NCBI RefSeq assembly: GCF_048268525.1
Contig: NZ_JBLWVH010000011.1
Location: 27,591 to 91,590 of the forward strand
Length of the DNA stretch: 64,000 nt
Direction: 5' to 3'
Source: Maricaulis sp048268525
GTDB lineage: Bacteria > Pseudomonadota > Alphaproteobacteria > Caulobacterales > Maricaulaceae
The position numbers were made by a program, and so were the translations under genes. Each line of letters opens with the position of its first letter. Position 1 is the stretch's first letter. The notes under the pieces were generated by a model, which saw nothing but the letters and a program-made list of their open reading frames with translations, did not search any database and was not told the origin of the DNA. This document shows positions 43,999 through 51,977 of this stretch, piece after piece.

Positions 43999-45072
43999 TC
44001 AGGCGCGACCGACACGGCAGGCATCGCGCGCCAGCTCCGGATTTTCGGTCAGTTCAAAGCGGGCCCCGATGCGTTCGGTCAGCGCGGCGCGCCAGGCGAT
44101 GGTATCGCCATCGAGCCAGTTGAAGACTTCGGTGCCAACCGTCAGGCGCTGCTTGCGCGAGCGGTCCGACCGGGCTTCCGCGTCGAGGCGGCGCAAGGCC
44201 GTCAGCGCGGCGGTTTCGACAGTCGGGCGGCCATTCGCCTCCAGCATGATTTCCGACAGGGTGCGACCGCGCCGCTGACGGGCAACCTCGCCAATGCAGA
44301 ACTGCGACAGCGGGGCGATGTCGACCTTGGCCCGGTCACGGCGAAAGGCCCCGCGCAGGGTCTGTTCGACGGCCTTCCGGTCCGGTTGCCCGCGCATATG
44401 TACGAAATCGATGGCCAGGATTCCGCCAATGCCGCGCATGCGGGCCTGACGGGCGGCCTCCTTGGCGGCGGAATTGTTGAGCTGGACAGCCAGCTGGGCG
44501 GCATTGCCCTGGCCCTTGCGGCCATCGGCATCGACATCAATCGTCGTCATCGCCCGCGTCGTCTCGATATACAGCGAACCACCACCGGGAATGGCGACCT
44601 GTGGCTCAAGCGCTTCATCAAAGGCGGCCTCAAGGTCGAAATCGGTCTCGTCGGCCCATTGCGCTTCGGCATCGCCGAAAGTGCGGACCAGGCGCTGGGC
44701 GAGGATCTCGGCCGGTTCCAGGCAATCGGGCGCCTCACCAGGCTCGACCTCGACCAGACCGAGATTCGGGCCCTTCTCGGCATAGGCTTCGCGGGCAATG
44801 CGCACGCCAATGGCGGCGCCTTCATGCAGTCCTTTGGGACGGCCCGATTTGCCGAAGGGCAGGAAACCCTCCTCGCCGACACCCAGATCGACAAAGGCGG
44901 CATTCAGGGCCGGCTCGACGCGGCGGACACGGCCGCGATAGATCTCGCCCTCGATGACCCGCTGACCGGCTTCCGACCAGCGGTCGAGGTAAAGCTCGAC
45001 GATGCGGCCATTCTCGGCCACGGCGGCGCGGGTCTCGCCGATGTTTTCTTCGATCAGGATCTGCCGGTTCAT
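43999..45072 (-). CDS. rng: Ribonuclease E/G family protein
   Basis: The 357-residue protein has an S1-like RNA-binding start ('GEIYRGRVRRVEPALNAAFVDLG', ~42-64) and the RNase H-like catalytic half, 'GGILAIDFVHMRG' (with the first metal Asp) and 'CIGEVARQRRGRTLSEIM'. It is shorter than E. coli RNase G (489) and lacks the CPxC zinc-link motif, as do other small family members placed next to yacG in Alphaproteobacteria. It should cleave AU-rich single-stranded RNA; the role in rRNA or mRNA processing is inferred. Its start overlaps the maf stop by 4 bp. Confidence 0.9.
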   Translation of the reverse strand: MNRQILIEENIGETRAAVAENGRIVELYLDRWSEAGQRVIEGEIYRGRVRRVEPALNAAFVDLGVGEEGFLPFGKSGRPKGLHEGAAIGVRIAREAYAEKGPNLGLVEVEPGEAPDCLEPAEILAQRLVRTFGDAEAQWADETDFDLEAAFDEALEPQVAIPGGGSLYIETTRAMTTIDVDADGRKGQGNAAQLAVQLNNSAAKEAARQARMRGIGGILAIDFVHMRGQPDRKAVEQTLRGAFRRDRAKVDIAPLSQFCIGEVARQRRGRTLSEIMLEANGRPTVETAALTALRRLDAEARSDRSRKQRLTVGTEVFNWLDGDTIAWRAALTERIGARFELTENPELARDACRVGRA

Positions 45073-45695
45073 GCCGAACCTCCCTCGCCGATCCGCGCGG
45101 TGACCGGATAGCCCAGCCCCGTCAGCAGATTGGCGGTTTCATAGAGTGGCAGGCCAACCACGCCGGTAAAGGAGCCAATCAGATTGATCACGAAACATCC
45201 GGCCCGGCCCTGGATGGCGTAACCGCCCGCCTTGCCGTGCCATTCGCCCGAGGCGATGTAGGCGTCGACTTCCGGCTTTGACAGGCGCTTGAACTTGACC
45301 CGGGTCTCGACCACCCGCGCGGCAAACCGCCCGTCAGGCGCCCGCGCGGCAATACCGGTGAAGACCCGGTGATTGCGGCCCGACAACAAATCCAGACAGC
45401 GCCGCGCCTCGGCCTCGGTCTCGGTCTTGGGCAGGATGCGGCGACCGACGCCAACGACCGTATCGGCCGCGAGGATATAGCCGTCATCGCTGCCGGGATG
45501 GGCCATGGCCTTTTCCTGCGCCAGGCGCAACGCCAGCGGCCCGGGCAGCTCGCCCGGGATCTCGTGCTCGTCGATATGGGTGGGTTCGACCGCGTCGGGG
45601 CTCAGTCCCGCCCCGCTCAGCAAATCGAAGCGACGGGGCGAGGCACTGGCCAGAATCAGGCGCGGGCGGGGAAGTGCCGGGTCGGCCAGCGTCAT
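45069..45695 (-). CDS. maf: Maf-family nucleotide pyrophosphatase
   Basis: The 208-residue protein hydrolyses non-canonical or modified NTPs to NMPs. Family signatures are 'LILASASPRRFDLLSGAGL' (residues ~13-31), 'ILAADTVVGVGRRILPK' (~74-90, with the catalytic Asp) and 'GYAIQGRAGCFVINLIGSFTGVVGLPLYE' near the C-terminus. The Tyr/Arg pattern fits the YhdE-type dTTP/UTP pyrophosphatase rather more than YceF, but this is tentative. It lies 24 bp after infA and overlaps rng. Confidence 0.93.
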   Translation of the reverse strand: MTLADPALPRPRLILASASPRRFDLLSGAGLSPDAVEPTHIDEHEIPGELPGPLALRLAQEKAMAHPGSDDGYILAADTVVGVGRRILPKTETEAEARRCLDLLSGRNHRVFTGIAARAPDGRFAARVVETRVKFKRLSKPEVDAYIASGEWHGKAGGYAIQGRAGCFVINLIGSFTGVVGLPLYETANLLTGLGYPVTARIGEGGSA

Positions 45696-45719
45696 CGCGT
45701 CACCACACCTGAATGGAGC

Positions 45720-45938
45720 TTACTTGAAGCGATAGGTGATCCGGCCCTTGGTCAGATCATAGGGCGTCATCTCGACCAGGACCTTGTCGCCGGCGAGTAC
45801 GCGGATACGGTTCTTGCGCATCTTGCCCGCAGTGTGGGCAATGATTTCGTGTTCATTCTCGAGTTTGACCCGGAAGGTCGCGTTCGGAAGCAGTTCCGTG
45901 ACTTCGCCCGGAAACTCCAACAGTTCTTCTTTCGCCAT
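45720..45938 (-). CDS. infA: Translation initiation factor IF-1
   Basis: The 72-residue OB-fold protein, full length, has the standard family pattern 'EFPGEVTELLPNATFRVKLENEHEIIAHTAGKMRKNRIRVLAGDKVLVEMTPYDLTKGRITYRFK' in parts. It binds the 30S A-site during initiation. GAGGAG precedes the ATG. It heads the infA-maf-rng run. Confidence 0.98.
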   Translation of the reverse strand: MAKEELLEFPGEVTELLPNATFRVKLENEHEIIAHTAGKMRKNRIRVLAGDKVLVEMTPYDLTKGRITYRFK

Positions 45939-46070
45939 GCGGCTCCTCGTTTCTGACCCTGCGGTCTGACCCTGTGGGGGCTTAGAATTCTGGGTGCTAC
46001 CGCAGACTTGCCAAGCAGCCCGCGCACCGGAGCGCGCTGTATACTCCCCCTTGCGGGCAAAAGTCGAGAC

Positions 46071-46505
46071 TCAAGCGCTTTTAGGCGTTGGTTGCCACTG
46101 CGCGACACGGGCGGCGATGGCGTCGCGGGTTTCGCGATAGGCGGCGATCTTCATGTCGCGATTGCCGCCGGTCTCGCTGGGGTCGGGAATCGGCCAGGCC
46201 TGGAACTCGGCACCGGTGCGCGCGGCATACTCTTTCGCCATCCGGTCAGCGGCGGTCGACAGCGACACGATCAGGTCGGCCGGCGGGTCGCCGACGCCAT
46301 TGAGGGCAATCGGCGAGAAGTCTTCCAGATCGACCTTCTTTTCGAGCATGACCGAGACCATGAAAGGATCGACAAAGGCCGCCGGGATGACGCCGCAGGA
46401 GCGGGCAATGGCGTCGGGACCGAAGCGCAGGCGCCACAGCCCCTCGCCCATGGGCGAGCGAATGGCATTGCGACCGCAGACGAACAGGACCGAGGGCAGG
46501 CTCAT
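46071..46505 (-). CDS. Low-molecular-weight protein-tyrosine-phosphatase family protein
   Basis: The 144-residue protein has the CX5R signature at the N-terminus, 'VLFVCGRNAIRSPMGE', with Cys10 as nucleophile and Arg16. A 'PIPDPSET' segment near residue 110 supplies the acid Asp. The family includes tyrosine phosphatases and arsenate reductases of the ArsC type. In Alphaproteobacteria this member always lies between UPF0262 and infA, which argues for a housekeeping phosphatase. Its start overlaps the UPF0262 stop by 4 bp. Confidence 0.88.
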   Translation of the reverse strand: MSLPSVLFVCGRNAIRSPMGEGLWRLRFGPDAIARSCGVIPAAFVDPFMVSVMLEKKVDLEDFSPIALNGVGDPPADLIVSLSTAADRMAKEYAARTGAEFQAWPIPDPSETGGNRDMKIAAYRETRDAIAARVAQWQPTPKSA

Positions 46506-46984
46506 GACGCCGCCCGCCTGTGCAGGGCGCAGATCAGGGTGAAAAGGCGCCGGGCAGTGTCGAAATCGACATCGATCTTGCCGACCAGGCGCTCGCGCAA
46601 CAGGGTCGAGCCTTCGTTGTGGACACCGCGCCGGGCCATGTCGATCGCCTCGATCCGCTCCAGCGGCGCGTCGCGCACAGCCTCGTAATAGCTCTCGCAG
46701 ATCAGGAAATAGTCTTTCACAATGCGGCGCAGCGGTCCCAGCGCGAACATGAAGCCATGCACCGGCGTGTCGTCTTCCAGGCGCACATCGAAAACCAGCC
46801 GGTCATGTTCGATGGCCAGACGCAATGCGTAGGGGCCATCGACCTCACCATCCGGACGGAAGCGATTGCCTTCCAACAGGTCGGCGATGGCGACGCGGCG
46901 CTCGTGGTCGGCATTGACATCGCCCGGTCCCATGCTGGCCCCGTCGAGGTCGATGCGGACTATCCTGTCGTCGGACTGGCTCAT
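46502..46984 (-). CDS. UPF0262 family protein
   Basis: The 160-residue soluble protein matches UPF0262 throughout ('NADHERRVAIADLLEGNRF', 'GPLRRIVKDYFLICESYYEAV', 'SEMARRGVHNEGSTLLRERL'-type region). No biochemical role is known. It is conserved between the DUF2948 gene and the phosphatase gene across the class, with 4-bp overlaps at both ends here. Confidence 0.92.
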   Translation of the reverse strand: MSQSDDRIVRIDLDGASMGPGDVNADHERRVAIADLLEGNRFRPDGEVDGPYALRLAIEHDRLVFDVRLEDDTPVHGFMFALGPLRRIVKDYFLICESYYEAVRDAPLERIEAIDMARRGVHNEGSTLLRERLVGKIDVDFDTARRLFTLICALHRRAAS

Positions 46985-47442
46985 GGTGCTTGGGTCTCTT
47001 CGTCCGGCTCACCGATATCGGCGGTTTCATGGTGTGGCCGCGCTGACGCCCGCCACGGGCGCGACAGGTCGACCAGGACCACGTCCAGGCATTCGACATC
47101 AAGCCGCAGCTCGCCGCCACCGGAAAATGTGCAGACCACCTGCCCCGACGGCATTTCGCCTGGCTCGAATCGGATCGCCAGCAGGCTGACCACCGCATCC
47201 TCGGCGCCCTGGCGGATATTGCGCGAGCGGGCCGCCGTCACATGGCCAATCTGGACACCGGAACGGACACGCCGGTCGCGCCGTCCGGCCTCCCAGCAAA
47301 AGCGGTTGAAGGCCATGGTGAAGGATCGCAGCCGTTTGGAGTGCTCGAAATCACCCAGCAACGCCACAGCGTCCTGGAGGGCTGCCGAAATGGCTTCGAG
47401 ATCGGGCTCGTCCAGTGCCGTCAGCCGCAAGGGAGCTGTCAT
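46981..47442 (-). CDS. DUF2948 family protein
   Basis: The 153-residue protein starts at 47442 (MTAPLRLTALDEPDLEAISAALQDAV), the usual family start. 'FNRFCWEAGRRDRRVRSGVQIGHV' is the conserved core. Function is unknown. It follows murA by 16 bp and overlaps UPF0262 by 4 bp, so it is part of the murA operon. The frame stays open back to 47493, inside murA, and was not extended. Confidence 0.9.
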   Translation of the reverse strand: MTAPLRLTALDEPDLEAISAALQDAVALLGDFEHSKRLRSFTMAFNRFCWEAGRRDRRVRSGVQIGHVTAARSRNIRQGAEDAVVSLLAIRFEPGEMPSGQVVCTFSGGGELRLDVECLDVVLVDLSRPWRASARPHHETADIGEPDEETQAP

Positions 47443-47458
47443 CCGTTCGTCCTGTGGT

Positions 47459-48730
47459 TCAGGCTCCGTCGGGGAGCCGTTCGATGCGGGCACCGCAGCC
47501 GGTCAGCTTGGCTTCCAGCCGTTCAAACCCGCGATCAAGATGGTAGACCCGATTGACCACGGTTTCCCCTTCCGCTGCAAGACCGGCGATGACCAGGCTG
47601 ACCGAGGCGCGCAGGTCGGTGGCCATGACCGGCGCTCCGCGCAGGCGCTCGACGCCGCGCACCACGGCCTCATTGCCATGCACGGTGATGTCGGCGCCCA
47701 GGCGGGCCAGTTCCGGCGCGTGCATGAATCGGTTCTCGAAAATGGTTTCGCGGATCACCGATGATCCATCGGCCAGCGACATCAGCGCCATGAATTGCGC
47801 CTGGGCATCGGTGGGAAAGCCCGGAAAGGGCTGGGTCTCGATATCAACGCTTTTGAGACGGCTGCCATTGCGGGCGATACGGACACCGTCGGTCACGGCC
47901 TCAACTGTCACGCCCGCCTCAGCCATCGACGACCACAGCGCCTTGTTGTGAGCCAGCACGGCCCCTTCCAGCACCGCATCACCACCGGCCGCGGCCACAG
48001 CCAGAGCATAGGTGGCGGTCTCGATCCGGTCGGCGACCACCTTGTGGGTGACACCGGACAGGCGAGACTGGCCCTGGATGCGGATGGTTGAAGTACCGGC
48101 GCCCTCGATCGTCGCGCCCATCGCGGTCAGGCAATCGGCGAGATCCCCGATCTCCGGCTCACGGGCGGCATTTTCGATCACGGTCTCTCCGCGGGCCAGG
48201 GAGGCGGCCAGCATGGCGTGCTCGGTCGCGCCGACCGAGGCAAAGGGCAGATCGATCTCGCCGCCGACCAGGCCACCCGCCGGTGCCTTGGCCGAGACAT
48301 AGCCCTCGGAAATCTCGATTTGCGCGCCCAGCGCCTTCAGCGCCTTGAGGTGGAGATCAACCGGGCGCGCACCGATGGCACAGCCGCCCGGCAGCGAAAC
48401 ACGGGCATGGCCTTCGCGCGCCAGCAACGGGCCCAGCACATTGAAGCTCGCCCGCATCTTGCGGACCAGGTCGTAGGGGGCGAACGTGTCGGCAATGGTC
48501 GCCGCGTGCAGACGCAGCTGCGCGTCTTGGCCATCGGAGACCTCGACCCCGAGCTTTTCCAGCAGATGACCGAGAAAACGGCTGTCGGCCAGGCGCGGCA
48601 TGCGGGTGAGAATCACCGGCTCATCGGTCAACAGCGCCGCGGCCATCAGCTTCAGCGCGGAGTTCTTGGCTCCGCTGATTTCAATACGGCCTTCAAGGCG
48701 GGCGCCGCCCTGGATGACAATCCGGTCCAT
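47459..48730 (-). CDS. murA: UDP-N-acetylglucosamine 1-carboxyvinyltransferase
   Basis: The 423-residue enzyme transfers enolpyruvate from PEP to UDP-GlcNAc, the first committed step of peptidoglycan synthesis. Lys22 and Asn23 (GAKNSALKL) and the catalytic Cys117 in 'LPGGCAIGARPVDLH' are present. The Cys (rather than Asp) predicts fosfomycin sensitivity. Two inside-out alpha/beta domains are complete. It heads the murA-DUF2948-UPF0262-phosphatase operon. Confidence 0.98.
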   Translation of the reverse strand: MDRIVIQGGARLEGRIEISGAKNSALKLMAAALLTDEPVILTRMPRLADSRFLGHLLEKLGVEVSDGQDAQLRLHAATIADTFAPYDLVRKMRASFNVLGPLLAREGHARVSLPGGCAIGARPVDLHLKALKALGAQIEISEGYVSAKAPAGGLVGGEIDLPFASVGATEHAMLAASLARGETVIENAAREPEIGDLADCLTAMGATIEGAGTSTIRIQGQSRLSGVTHKVVADRIETATYALAVAAAGGDAVLEGAVLAHNKALWSSMAEAGVTVEAVTDGVRIARNGSRLKSVDIETQPFPGFPTDAQAQFMALMSLADGSSVIRETIFENRFMHAPELARLGADITVHGNEAVVRGVERLRGAPVMATDLRASVSLVIAGLAAEGETVVNRVYHLDRGFERLEAKLTGCGARIERLPDGA

Positions 48731-48829
48731 GAGTACTCCTTCAACCCCCAGGCAGAAAACCCTGGGACGGGAACGCGAGACGCGCGTGATTGGGTGTGCG
48801 CCCCATCCCAGTGCCCGATCCGGGCGGCA

Positions 48830-49039
48830 TTATGACGGGCTGGCGGGTTTTTCTGAGGCAGTTTGTGCAGCGTCGCTGTCATTTTCCGATCCCTCGTCGA
48901 CCGGGGTCCGCACCGCCGCCTTGCGGCGACGCAGATTGGCGCGCAAAGCCTCGGCCAGACGGGCCTCCCGGGAATTGGGGTCCGGTTTGTCGCGCTTGGC
49001 GCGCGGCGGTGTGGCGGGTGGATCGCTGGGCTTGCTCAT
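48830..49039 (-). CDS. Small conserved basic protein of unknown function
   Basis: The 69-residue frame begins MSKPSDPPATPPRAKRDKPD and contains 'SREARLAEALRANLRRRKAAVR', a pattern that recurs in small uncharacterised alphaproteobacterial proteins near murA. It has no signal peptide. The tail is acidic and probably disordered. An upstream ATG at 49051 would add four residues. Coding status is supported by the conserved motif only. Confidence 0.62.
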   Translation of the reverse strand: MSKPSDPPATPPRAKRDKPDPNSREARLAEALRANLRRRKAAVRTPVDEGSENDSDAAQTASEKPASPS

Positions 49040-49143
49040 GCAATTGGTCATGGCGAACGCTGCACATCACGTCAAGACACACTTGGCGCAGGCTCAGGCT
49101 TGCGTTATATGCCCGGCTCTCGTTCGCCGAAAGGCAACCCGGC

Positions 49144-49218
49144 GCCGCTATAGCTCAGGGGTAGAGCGTTCCCTTGGTAAGGGAGAGGTCGAGTGTTCAA
49201 TTCACTCTAGCGGCACCA
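49144..49218 (+). tRNA. tRNA-Thr (GGT)
   Basis: The 75-nt gene has acceptor arms GCCGCTA and TAGCGGC, discriminator A and encoded CCA. The anticodon loop TTGGTAA lies in the stem TTCCC/GGGAG, so the anticodon is GGT, reading ACC/ACT. The T loop is TTCAATT. It is divergent from the small gene at 48830-49039. Confidence 0.97.
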
Positions 49219-49332
49219 TTTTCAAGCTTTTGAAATTGCTTGGGCAAATCACTACACAATCAAAGATCGGAACATCGGCCAGGGGCCCGGCTGCGATCTT
49301 GGGTGTGAATGCGGCGCCAAGCGCGGGGCGCC

Positions 49333-49462
49333 CCATAAATCGCTTGTCAGCCAGCGGGCCGTATCCGGTTCTTGAGCTCAAGGGTGTAACCGCGAAGCGC
49401 CGGCTGCGCCGCCCTTGACCTCAAGAACCGGATACGCCGGTCTCTCGGCAAGCGCTTTATGG
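49333..49462 (+). repeat. Nested-palindrome intergenic repeat, copy D (full)
   Basis: This 130-bp copy has outer arms CCATAAATCGCTTG (49333-49346) and CAAGCGCTTTATGG (49449-49462), with one mismatch. Inner arms CCGTATCCGGTTCTTGAG and CTCAAGAACCGGATACG lie inside, with a diverged core. The upstream GC-rich flank is shared with copy C. It occupies most of the gene-free 49219-49580 interval, in which I see nothing else. Confidence 0.85.
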
Positions 49463-49580
49463 ATCACGCTGCGCCCGGCACCAGAAATGACTCGCCCCCG
49501 CCCCTTGCCGCGATGGCGTTGTCTGGTATTGGCTGTCGGGAGGTCGGGGCGCGGCGGGTTGTCGTAATGCCCGGCGGTGA

Positions 49581-50060
49581 ATGGGGCGGGGTTTGCAGGC
49601 TTTTCAATCAGACGGGGTGCGGGCGCTGAGTGCGCTGGGCGTAGCTGTACTGGGTGCCGGCGCGATGGTGACCACCAGCGCCAGCATGCATGCCGAGGCG
49701 GAACCCGTTCCTGTCATCTATTCCATTCTGAACATGACCGAACGGATGGCGGACCGACACGCCTGTCCGCTGGACCTGCTACATGCGCGCGAGCTGATCG
49801 AGACGCGCTATGCGGCGACCGGGTACCGGTTGGAATTCAGCCCCCTGGCCGACGGGCCGGATGTGCTCCTGCATGAACTCGCCGCGACGGTCTCGCCGGA
49901 ACCGGAAGCGAGCACGGCCGCCTGTGCGTGGACGGTGCATGTCAGTTTCCAGGGCGCGACCGCGACCTATCAGTCGACCGTCGCGCCGTCCTCGACACCG
50001 CTCGAAAGGGTCGACCTGGCTCCGCTGCCTGCAGCCTCCCCCGCGACCAACACCCGATGA
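49581..50060 (+). CDS. Hypothetical exported protein
   Basis: I do not recognise this 159-residue protein. A hydrophobic stretch at residues ~14-36 (VRALSALGVAVLGAGAMVTTSASMHAEA) looks like a signal peptide, with a GTG at about 49617 as an alternative start. The rest has two or three cysteines, 'YSILNMTERMADRHACPLDLLHARELIETRYAATGYRLEF', and no metal or catalytic motif. Its stop overlaps the start of the prolyl aminopeptidase gene by 4 bp, which supports it being real and co-translated. Confidence 0.68.
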   Translation: MGRGLQAFQSDGVRALSALGVAVLGAGAMVTTSASMHAEAEPVPVIYSILNMTERMADRHACPLDLLHARELIETRYAATGYRLEFSPLADGPDVLLHELAATVSPEPEASTAACAWTVHVSFQGATATYQSTVAPSSTPLERVDLAPLPAASPATNTR

Positions 50061-51071
50061 GCGCCTTCCACCCGCCCTGCACGCCGCACCAGAGCGGCCA
50101 TCTGGACGTCGGTGACGGGCATGCGATTTATTGGGAAAGCGCCGGAAACCCGGACGGCATTCCGCTGCTGGTCCTGCATGGCGGTCCGGGATCAGGAATT
50201 TCCGACAAATTCCGGAAGATGTTCGACCCGCAGCGTTTCCGCATCATCCTGCTCGACCAGCGCGGCGCCGGTCGCTCGACGCCGCACCTGTCGCTGAAAG
50301 CCAATACGACCGCCCACCTGGTCGGCGATCTGGAAGCCCTGCGCCAACACCTCGCGATCAAACGCTGGATGGTGTTCGGCCCGTCCTGGGGATCGACGCT
50401 GGCGCTGGCCTATGCCGAGGCGCATCCACAGGTCGTCAAAGCGCTCATTGTCGGCGCCATCTTTACCGCTCGCGCGGTTGAACTCGACTGGTGGCACAGC
50501 CCGGACGGCGCGCCGACCCTCTTTCCCGACGCTTTCGCCACTTTCATCGCGCCGGTCCCGCAGGCAGAGCGGGCTTCACCCAGGGCGATCATGCGCTGGT
50601 ATCTTGCCGAGATGCAGGACGAAATCGCGCGCGGGCTTCCGGATCTGGCAGGCCTGGCCGACCTGTCGAGCCCGCTCGAAACACTGCGCCGCTCGGCCGT
50701 CTATCGCTGGACCGAGTATGAGGACCGCCTCTCCTATCTCGATAATCCGCCGGAGGCGGTGCGGGCCGGACTGGCGACGCGGGGCGCCGGCTTTGTCGCC
50801 GCCCACTCGCTGATCGAGGCGCATTATTTCAGCCAGGGGTGCTTCCTCGAAGAGGGGGAATTGCTGGCCAAGGCCGACAGGCTGGCGGACATTCCGATGG
50901 GCATCCTGCACGGCCGCTACGACATGGTGTGCCCGGCCCGCACCGCCTTTGACCTCGCCGCGGCCTGTCCGCACGCCGATTTCCGGCTGGTTGCGATCAA
51001 TGGGCACGGCATGACCGAGGTCAGCCAGGCCGAGCTGAACTCGCTTGTCGATGCCGGGGTCTCCCGTATCT
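50057..51071 (+). CDS. pip: Prolyl aminopeptidase (3' end lost in assembly gap)
   Basis: The 338 visible residues form an alpha/beta-hydrolase of peptidase family S33, which removes N-terminal proline. The motifs are 'LHGGPGSG' (40-47), nucleophile Ser110 in 'FGPSWGSTLA', Asp in 'GRYDMVCP' and His in 'INGHGMTE'. The frame runs into ten N at 51072-51081. By family length only ~5-15 residues should be missing, and TGA at 51082 might be the stop if the gap is in frame. The start at 50057 matches the family N-terminus and overlaps the upstream gene. Confidence 0.92.
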
Positions 51072-51081
51072 NNNNNNNNNN
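51072..51081. other. Assembly gap (10 N)
   Basis: Ten N mark a join between contigs. The real length is unknown, so distances and gene order across it, including the pairing of pip with the DUF2793 gene, are not certain. Confidence 0.99.
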
Positions 51082-51089
51082 TGAGCGGG

Positions 51090-51821
51090 TCAGGCGTCCG
51101 GCGCGACCGGCATCCAGGCGTGGATCGCGATGGCGACCTCGCCGCCTGTGAAATCACCACCATTGGCCGCCAGCTCGATCGGCGTATCTGCGTAGAAGGC
51201 CGTCGGGCCGATCACGCCCAGATTGCTGGCGCCTTGTGAAATGCCCAGCGAGCCGCCGAACTTGGTGCGCTCGCCGGACAGGCCGCAATCGAACGAGCTT
51301 GCGCCGGTGATCGCTGAAACGGTCCTCACCGATACGCAGAAGACCACCGCCCGGGCCGGAATGACGACCGAGCTCGCCACCACCGATCCGCTCAGCCCGG
51401 TCAGGGTGTCTTCGATAATCAGGGCGCGGGTTGCGGCACCGCCAGTCCCTTGCGTCAGGACCGTATCGGATGGCGCGGGCCGCCAGCGGGCGTTGGCAGC
51501 GTCCCAGAAAAGGCTGGCCTGCTCATCAATGACGGATACCCGCCAGCCGTCGGCCGGAGTAAAAGCGGTCCAGTATCCGTCCCGCCAGACGGCAATATCG
51601 CCGGCCTCCAGGCTCGACCAGGCCTCACCGCTGGCCCCGTCCGGGATGATCCAGGCAGCCCCCTCGGCCGGCGTCGCCGGTTCCGCCGTCACGCTGCGAC
51701 TTTCCGCAACGGCCTGGACCAGGGCGTCGAGCCGCATCAGTGCCTCGTTCACGGTGACATGTTTTTGCGCCTGGGCCGGCATGACAAGCGGCAGGTCGAG
51801 TGTCGGGCTGGTCTGGGACAT
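51090..51821 (-). CDS. DUF2793 domain protein (phage / gene-transfer-agent fibre-like)
   Basis: The 243-residue protein opens with 'LDLPLVMPAQAQKHVTVNEALMRLDALVQAVAESR' (residues ~8-42), the hallmark of DUF2793. It continues with 'EGAAWIIPDGASGEAWSSLEAGDIAVWRDGYWTAFTPADGWRVSV'. DUF2793 occurs in tail-fibre or spike-like proteins of alphaproteobacterial phages and gene transfer agents. The C-terminal half looks like a beta-sandwich carbohydrate-binding tip, by inference. No other phage gene is near, so it may be a stand-alone spike gene used by particles encoded elsewhere. The start at 51821 was chosen by the family N-terminus and the GAGGAGAAACCCC site. Confidence 0.85.
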   Translation of the reverse strand: MSQTSPTLDLPLVMPAQAQKHVTVNEALMRLDALVQAVAESRSVTAEPATPAEGAAWIIPDGASGEAWSSLEAGDIAVWRDGYWTAFTPADGWRVSVIDEQASLFWDAANARWRPAPSDTVLTQGTGGAATRALIIEDTLTGLSGSVVASSVVIPARAVVFCVSVRTVSAITGASSFDCGLSGERTKFGGSLGISQGASNLGVIGPTAFYADTPIELAANGGDFTGGEVAIAIHAWMPVAPDA

Positions 51822-51977
51822 GGGGTTTCTCCTCGCTGGCCCGCCAGTCTGTGGCAAGATGGGGAAGCGGGGATAAGCAGCCACACTGTCCTCGCTTCAG
51901 TGACCCACTTGACGCACGCGCCGTGCGCGCTTTCTCTCCGCCGCACAAAGACACCACGAAGATCGAGGATTCCGGGC

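Noticed and set aside
51082..51084. TGA after the N gap as the stop of the prolyl aminopeptidase
   Set aside because: The real gap size is unknown, so the frame cannot be carried across.
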